Below are positions 59,001 to 64,000 of a stretch of DNA of 64,000 nucleotides, one piece after another; the first letter of the stretch is position 1, and each line of letters begins with the position of its first letter. Below the pieces are notes generated by a model that was not told the DNA's origin, made no database searches, and saw only the letters and a list, made by a program, of their open reading frames with translations. Made by a program: the position numbers and the translations under genes. This stretch comes from Engraulis encrasicolus (lineage: Eukaryota > Chordata > Actinopteri > Clupeiformes > Engraulidae), in contig NC_085869.1 in the NCBI RefSeq assembly GCF_034702125.1, positions 48,219,542 to 48,283,541 of the forward strand, written 5' to 3'.

Positions 59001-62000
59001 ATGCAGGTGAAAAGATAATGGTCAGAGATTTGCTTAGGATTCTTATTTACTTATTTATTTGTTATTTCACTTTGTGGTTAGACATGATGTATGTGGTAGG
59101 TGTTCTGAAGCACTTCAGATTACTGACTCTGATAGGCCCCATTATTATGTCCTTGATTTAAAATCCTCTGCAGATCGATGAACTTAACATATATTGTTCA
59201 TTTCTGGCAATATAAAAGTATTTAGGTGCTGATTCCCAAAACGGCATAAGTTCAGTGAGAGAGAGGACAGCGCTGTTAGTTACTGTGTTTTCTTTTTGAG
59301 GTTAAAATCATTTGCAAAATGTTATGTGATGCAATATTTGGGTATGTTTTGAGGTCATTTGAGGAGTGGGAGCTGATGGTGGTCGTTGCTTTTGCTTCCA
59401 GGTCACCTGATGAGCATGACCCCTGAGCAGCTGCAGGCGTGGCGATGGGAGAGGGAGATCGACGAGAGGAACCGACCGCTCACTGACGAGGAGCTGGACG
59501 CCATGTTCCCTGAGGGATACAAGGTACTTCAAATGCGCGTGCAAACAAAACAATCTTTTAAAAAAACGCTCAGTTTTGGAAGTGCTTCCCTGTGCACTAA
59601 TTCATTATCATGTCTACGTTTTGTGACTTTGCCTTGTACTGCAGTTAGATTTTGAGCAAATCAGTATAAAGTGTTGAAAGAAAAAAAATGTGACTTCAGT
59701 CTCAGACTCATTTAGAATTTTTCTCTTTAAATTTTAAGCCTTTAAAGTCATCGCTGCTTTGAATGTGCGCAGGTGCTGCCGCCACCAGCTGGCTACGTGC
59801 CCATCCGCACCCCGGCCCGCAAGCTGCAGGCCACCCCCACACCCATCGGCGGCATGACGGGCTTCCACATGCAGACGGAGGACCGCACCATGAAGCAGGT
59901 CAACGACCAGCCCTCTGGCAACCTGCCCTTCCTCAAGCCAGACGACATCCAGTACTTCGACAAGCTCTTGGTAAGTGCCTTCGCCTATGGCGCCCGCCTT
60001 ACTCAAATTAAGATCTGGTGAGCCTTGGCTTAGTAATTGGACCACTTGAGTCCATCCCTTGGAGATAATTAAGTTTGCCTTGACCTTAAAGTGTAGTTTA
60101 ATGTAGATATCTGATGACCAGATTCAAAGTTGTCCAATTCCATTTCCATTCATTTAAGTCCAATATTACCATAGCCATGGTCCAAGAACACTGTACATAA
60201 GTCCAGCAAGTGGAATCTATGAAATTACAGCTTGTCAGAGATTTATGAAATGGAACAGAAGTTAATCATAAATGCAGATCTCACTAGTTTGTATAACGTC
60301 AATAAAATGGAACATTGGCGAATAATTTCTGTCTAATGCTTGGGTGGGTAATCGGGGGGCCATTTATGTTTCACATTAAATATGACATGTTTTGTAAAGC
60401 AATCAAAGAAATTCCATTTGCAATAGTTACGTTGTATTTTCAGGGGACCTAGTGAATGTGGGATCTTGTGGTTGCCTTCAATATAGGCCTAAAGTGACCT
60501 GAGGCCTGTTATTGTTTTGCAGGTGGAGGTGGACGAGTCCACTCTGACCCCTGAGGAGCAGAAGGAGCGCAAGATCATGAAGCTGCTGCTGAAGATCAAG
60601 AACGGCACCCCGCCCATGAGGAAGGTGAGCCTGGCCCTCCGCTCCACACATACTACAGGCCTCACAGATACATGGGGATATTGGGCTCAGGATACAAAGT
60701 GCTAAATTGAAAACATCAGTGCTGGTAACACGGCTTTCTACATAAAAATATGTGCTTTTCTTGCACTTACTGACTGGTCTTAACTACATATATTTTTAAA
60801 AAATACACACAAACGCACAAAAATACACAAATGTAAAAGTTACCAAAAAAATTAAACAAAGGACTCAGTTGCAGAGTTGCCTTGGGACCCTCTTTTATTT
60901 TGATGTTCTAGATGCCCCTTTTCCCTTGAAGAGCACCTGCATTGCATAATTGTTTGAGACCTAAAGCAGCGCTCCTCCATTTCTCTCTCTACACATACAG
61001 AAGCTTTCAAATATGATAATGTTATTCTGCAATGCTAAGATATTTTGTGCTGTGCTTTATTTTCCCAGGCTGCACTGAGGCAGATTACGGATAAGGCTCG
61101 TGAGTTTGGCGCTGGGCCCCTCTTCAACCAGATCCTGCCCCTGCTCATGTCCCCCACGCTGGAGGACCAGGAGCGCCATCTGCTGGTCAAAGTCATCGAC
61201 CGCATCCTCTACAAACTCGACGACCTGGTCAGACCCTACGTACACAAGGTTAGTGGGCAGATGCCTGAGTGACCATGGTTAACAGGCATTTCTTGCAAGG
61301 TGATGAGTCAAATTCTGTACAGGTTTTGTATTTGAAGAAACCCAAAGAAAACCATGTAAAGGCTGTTGCAAAAATCTGTTGAAGTTCATTTTAGTGTTTT
61401 CCCAAGAAATATCAGGCAAAAAAAGCCAAGTATAAGAAGTCTAGCCCACAGAAAACAAGATGGGCTGATTTTTAAGTTGTATAAACTAAATTTATGGAAA
61501 TCACAAGTGAACTTGGAGGGTATTGCATCTGAACACTTAACCTCAATCCTTTTTCTTAACCAAGTTTTGATCCCTCTCTTTGACCAGATTCTGGTGGTGA
61601 TCGAGCCTCTGTTGATTGATGAAGATTACTACGCCAGAGTGGAAGGAAGAGAAATCATCTCCAACTTGGCCAAGGTGAGACTAATCATCTCCTTCTAGTT
61701 ATTGTCATTATCACACTAGATTAGTGGTTAACGTTTATTTAATTTGAGATATTTAGGGGTTTATTTACTGAGGGAAGAAGCTGCATCATTGTTTATGGGT
61801 TACAACCTGTATTTAGGACTGAGAGGGTAAGTTATGAAGGCTGAATCCAAATGAGTATTCAGTGTGTGGAATTAATTTTGTTTCCCGCTCCCCTCGCCTC
61901 CCCTCCAGGCTGCTGGTCTGGCCACCATGATCTCCACCATGAGGCCCGATATCGACAACATGGACGAGTACGTGAGAAACACTACGGCTCGAGCCTTCGC

Positions 62001-62627
62001 GGTGGTGGCGTCTGCCCTGGGCATCCCATCCCTGCTGCCCTTCCTCAAGGCTGTGTGCAAAAGCAAGAAGTCCTGGCAGGCTCGCCACACGGGCATCAAG
62101 ATTGTGCAGCAGATCGCCATCCTCATGGGCTGTGCCATCCTGCCCCATCTCCGCAGCTTGGTGGAAATCATTGAGCACGGTTAGTCGTCTGACGAATCTC
62201 CAACTTTGATTATTTAATATTGACAGAACATTTGAAATTGTTTAAGCTGTCGTGCCTAATCTAAGGGGTTGACACCTGTTATTAATTGCTCCCGGCTCCC
62301 ACATTTGTTGCAGATTAAGTTTATATTATTATTATTACTGTATTATATTTTTAATATTATTGGTCTGTTATGTTTGTATTATCCTGTGATGCAATTAAAG
62401 ATTCATTTCTGTGGTTTAGTGTGAACTGTGTGTAGATGGCCAGTTTTCTAAGTAACCACATTCTCTCGCTCTCGTGTATAGGTCTGGTGGATGAACAGCA
62501 GAAGGTGCGAACCATCAGTGCCCTGGCTATTGCTGCCCTGGCTGAGGCCGCCACCCCCTACGGTATCGAGTCCTTCGACTCCGTGCTCAAGCCCCTGTGG
62601 AAGGGTATCAGGCAACACAGAGGAAAA
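47055..62627 (+). CDS. sf3b1: Splicing factor 3B subunit 1, exons 1-15 (partial, continues beyond window)
   Basis: SF3B1 is the HEAT-repeat scaffold of the U2 snRNP SF3b complex; it clamps the branch-site helix in the nucleus. The 15 exons give 751 continuous codons of about 1,310. The N-terminal part is disordered, with many TP sites and UHM-ligand tryptophan motifs: KRKRRWDQ (Trp about 201), [22 protein letters not shown] and KSRWDETP. The conserved p14-binding region follows ([14 protein letters not shown] ... [15 protein letters not shown]). HEAT repeats start near residue 520. Human hotspot residues R625, H662, K666 and K700 match R635, H672, K676 and K710 here, all unchanged. The final donor is AAA|GTGAGT. 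All phases agree. The remaining exons are outside the window. Confidence 0.97.
47987..48145. mobile_element. Partial relative of the TTAA-type MITE, sf3b1 intron 1
   Basis: AGGTGCACTGTGTAGGATGG and the following 150 bp match the inverted right half of 3307-3661, with divergence. The other end is missing. Confidence 0.6.
48982..49154 (+). CDS. sf3b1: sf3b1 exon 2
   Basis: [16 protein letters not shown] to SIAANEQEE; acceptor TTTATGCAG, donor GAA|GTAAGT. Confidence 0.97.
49518..49619 (+). CDS. sf3b1: sf3b1 exon 3
   Basis: 34 codons, [20 protein letters not shown] to AIPQSDEQ. Confidence 0.97.
49992..50106 (+). CDS. sf3b1: sf3b1 exon 4
   Basis: [20 protein letters not shown] to ERLDPFAD plus one base. 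The following 2.75 kb intron corresponds to human intron 4, known to be retained in erythroblasts. Confidence 0.97.
50383..50654 (+). other. sf3b1: Candidate decoy (poison) exon in sf3b1 intron 4
   Basis: A strong acceptor TTTTCTTCTAG at 50372-50382, with a pyrimidine tract upstream, and a strong donor CAG|GTAGGT at 50655 delimit 272 bp. Joined to exon 4 it would read [12 protein letters not shown] and stop. It may act in intron retention or nonsense-mediated decay. Splice use is unproven. Confidence 0.4.
52857..52936 (+). CDS. sf3b1: sf3b1 exon 5
   Basis: [20 protein letters not shown] to LSKEE; acceptor CGAATAG. Confidence 0.97.
53358..55725. mobile_element. 2.4 kb DNA transposon with CAGGGATTAAAG ends, sf3b1 intron 5
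   Basis: The left end CAGGGATTAAAG and the right end CTTTAATCCCTG are exact inverted repeats. Both sides carry CATGCT, a 6-bp direct repeat. No recognisable transposase. The right end is only about 30 bp upstream of sf3b1 exon 6. Confidence 0.7.
54896..54955. repeat. 15-bp minisatellite
   Basis: Four tandem units of CTGCACTACAGTG plus two bases, one with a C substitution, inside the element at 53358-55725. Confidence 0.85.
55755..55952 (+). CDS. sf3b1: sf3b1 exon 6
   Basis: 66 codons, [18 protein letters not shown] to [11 protein letters not shown], with the first UHM-ligand motif KRKRRWDQ. Confidence 0.97.
56015..57391. mobile_element. 1.4 kb hAT-type non-autonomous element, sf3b1 intron 6
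   Basis: Ends CAGGGCTTAACAC and the near-complement GTGTCAAGCACTG, flanked by a perfect 8-bp duplication GAATGAAC (56007-56014, 57392-57399). Both ends contain repeated GGCTAGT/ACTAGCC subterminal motifs. Confidence 0.9.
57586..57823 (+). CDS. sf3b1: sf3b1 exon 7
   Basis: [20 protein letters not shown] to [15 protein letters not shown]-rich segment phosphorylated in other vertebrates; ends in phase 1. Confidence 0.97.
57907..58486. mobile_element. MITE-like element in sf3b1 intron 7
   Basis: CAATGGGGCACCTAAGTC at the left and GACTTAGGTGCCCCATGG at the right form near-perfect inverted ends 580 bp apart. Duplication of the target is unclear. Confidence 0.65.
58750..58962 (+). CDS. sf3b1: sf3b1 exon 8
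   Basis: [20 protein letters not shown] to [10 protein letters not shown], with KSRWDETPA. Confidence 0.97.
59402..59523 (+). CDS. sf3b1: sf3b1 exon 9
   Basis: [18 protein letters not shown] to [10 protein letters not shown]. Confidence 0.97.
59773..59970 (+). CDS. sf3b1: sf3b1 exon 10
   Basis: [19 protein letters not shown] to [12 protein letters not shown], in the p14-binding segment. Confidence 0.97.
60523..60624 (+). CDS. sf3b1: sf3b1 exon 11
   Basis: 34 codons, [17 protein letters not shown] to KNGTPPMRK. Confidence 0.97.
61069..61248 (+). CDS. sf3b1: sf3b1 exon 12
   Basis: 60 codons, [19 protein letters not shown] to DLVRPYVHK; first HEAT repeats. Confidence 0.97.
61588..61674 (+). 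CDS. sf3b1: sf3b1 exon 13
   Basis: 29 codons, [19 protein letters not shown] to IISNLAK. Confidence 0.97.
61909..62179 (+). CDS. sf3b1: sf3b1 exon 14
   Basis: [20 protein letters not shown] to RSLVEIIEH. Contains the equivalents of the human cancer hotspots R625, H662 and K666. Confidence 0.97.
62482..62627 (+). CDS. sf3b1: sf3b1 exon 15
   Basis: [20 protein letters not shown] to GIRQHRGK, including the K700 equivalent (QQK). Confidence 0.97.
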
Positions 62628-64000
62628 GTGAGTTAGAGGGAGTAAGGGGTTCATGGTTTTTGGGTAAGGTGTCAGGTTAAGAAGGTAGTTCTGCACACTG
62701 CGAAATAAGCTTCAAGAAACAAGTTTCATTAAATTAAAATGGCAATGTTTCGATCATCACAACGTTGCTTTTTAAGTCAGTCCCACCAGGAAATCGCGGG
62801 CATTTTCTCAAAAAATCGCGGTCGGAATTGCCAGATGGTGCACGAGGATTTCCAGAAAATCGCGATAAAAGTTGCGGAGCTTCTTACTGTCTTGTTGCGA
62901 TTTTGTTGCGGCATGAAGTGAAAGGTGCGATTTTTGTTGCGATTTTTAATGTGTTTCCCCACGCTTGAAAGTAAAGGACACTGCCACATTCCAGTCCTCT
63001 GGTGTTTTTATATTATTTCCATTTTTATATTATAATTTTGGTCCTTAAGCAAAGCAGGGAAGCGGCCAGGGCGAGTTTTTAGCCAGAATGTCGTCGTGAA
63101 AAGTTCCATCTCTTTCATGCTGCCATTACGACACCCGTCATTACAATGCTGTTTATGGCCGTTTGACTCTGTTTTAAATGTCATTACCGTTTCAAATTGT
63201 AAGCATACAAACTTTGTATCATGTCAATATCCATTCCTGACTTAAACAGTGGATACATAATTAACTATTATCACTTATAAGTAGGCGGGCGGAATTAGGC
63301 ATGTCCATCCGCGTCCCCATCCGCGTCCCCGTCCCCCCCACCACCACCACCAAAAAAAAACGAGCGAAAAAACCTGTGGAGCTCTGCATCCAGTTGAAGA
63401 GGGTGCGTGACAGGAACTCTTGTGACTGAAATCCTGGTCAATGTGAGTCGTCTGCTACACATAGCCTGCCTGTGTCGGCGTTGAATTTTCAAGCTTGTCA
63501 AAAGCAACACAAATAAAAGCAGAGGGAGGGGTCGCTTTCGAAAGAAGGCATAGGCCTAGGTTTTTTTTTTGTTCTCCCGCGCCGTCAGCCGGCTTTAAAT
63601 TAACGGCTGATGATCATCATTCAATGTAACGAGGATGGACTTCACAGATTTCCTGTTGTGAAGGGTGCTTGCTGAATAATGCTCAGAAATTATATTAATT
63701 TTGGTGCTCTTGTGAATATAAAAGACGACGAGATTGTTATCTATAAAACACCACGTCGCCTGCAGAACGGAGGTCTCAGCTGTCAATCAATACAGTCAAT
63801 CGCGCAAGGAAGAGAGAAGGAGAGGGAGACAGAGAAAGGAGTTTTCCAACTTTAGTCCCACAGCTTTCCAACGTGTCTGCTCTGGTTCAGTGTTCCTTGC
63901 CCGTTTGACCGCGCCAGGTTAAACAAAAGTGATTTGACGACACGGTCACCAAGTGCTCCTATCCAGCCATAACCCAATTTGCGCGAAAGAGATTACTATA
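62628..64000. other. sf3b1 intron 15 to window edge
   Basis: No exon found. A segment near 62760-62960 has repeated AAATCGCGG/TTGCGATTTT motifs that look like a degraded mobile element; its ends cannot be placed. The next sf3b1 exon lies beyond the window. Confidence 0.6.

Overview
This is vertebrate genomic DNA, almost certainly from a teleost fish. The coding sequence is split into short exons with GT/AG borders, long CA/TG microsatellites are common, and the introns are full of fish-type DNA transposons, SINEs and LINE fragments. The species cannot be named from the sequence. Four host genes are present, in the conserved vertebrate order HSPE1 - HSPD1 - COQ10B - SF3B1. All four open reading frames could be rebuilt exon by exon with consistent splice phases.

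Layout. 1-8750: no recognisable gene; long CA/TG/CT microsatellites and two small MITEs downstream of HSPE1. 8880-21321 (minus): hspe1 (mitochondrial Hsp10, 99 aa, complete). Its first exon carries only the ATG; its 11.4 kb first intron holds a huge, nearly perfect palindromic transposon (10067-19351). 21322-22056: hspe1/hspd1 head-to-head promoter with a perfect three-unit heat-shock element. 23581-31520 (plus): hspd1 (mitochondrial Hsp60, 578 aa, complete). 35330-43764 (minus): coq10b (241 aa, complete), with a LINE, SINEs and a MITE 152 bp upstream of its start codon. 47055-62627 (plus): the first 15 exons (751 codons) of sf3b1; the gene runs off the right edge.

Function. Hsp60 and Hsp10 are the two halves of the mitochondrial chaperonin and share the divergent, heat-inducible promoter. 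COQ10B is a mitochondrial coenzyme Q-binding START-like protein. SF3B1 is the HEAT-repeat scaffold of the U2 snRNP; its start lies head-to-head with coq10b.

The most striking structure is the palindrome in hspe1 intron 1. Two roughly 4.6 kb copies of one defective DNA transposon, carrying a broken RecQ-like helicase gene and a broken zinc-finger gene, lie in opposite orientation. The outer ends are flanked by a 9-bp direct repeat (ATGCAGAAT). The internal junctions carry a second 9-bp duplication (GGACAGCCT) placed exactly as expected if the transposon ends attacked a site 47 bp inside the element's own left end. Both arms share the same inactivating lesions. Because it lies in an intron of a heat-shock gene, the hspe1 pre-mRNA should contain a 4.6 kb double-stranded hairpin.

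At least ten other mobile elements can be delimited, many with exact target-site duplications. They include two 351-bp copies of one hAT-type MITE and a hAT element nested inside another.
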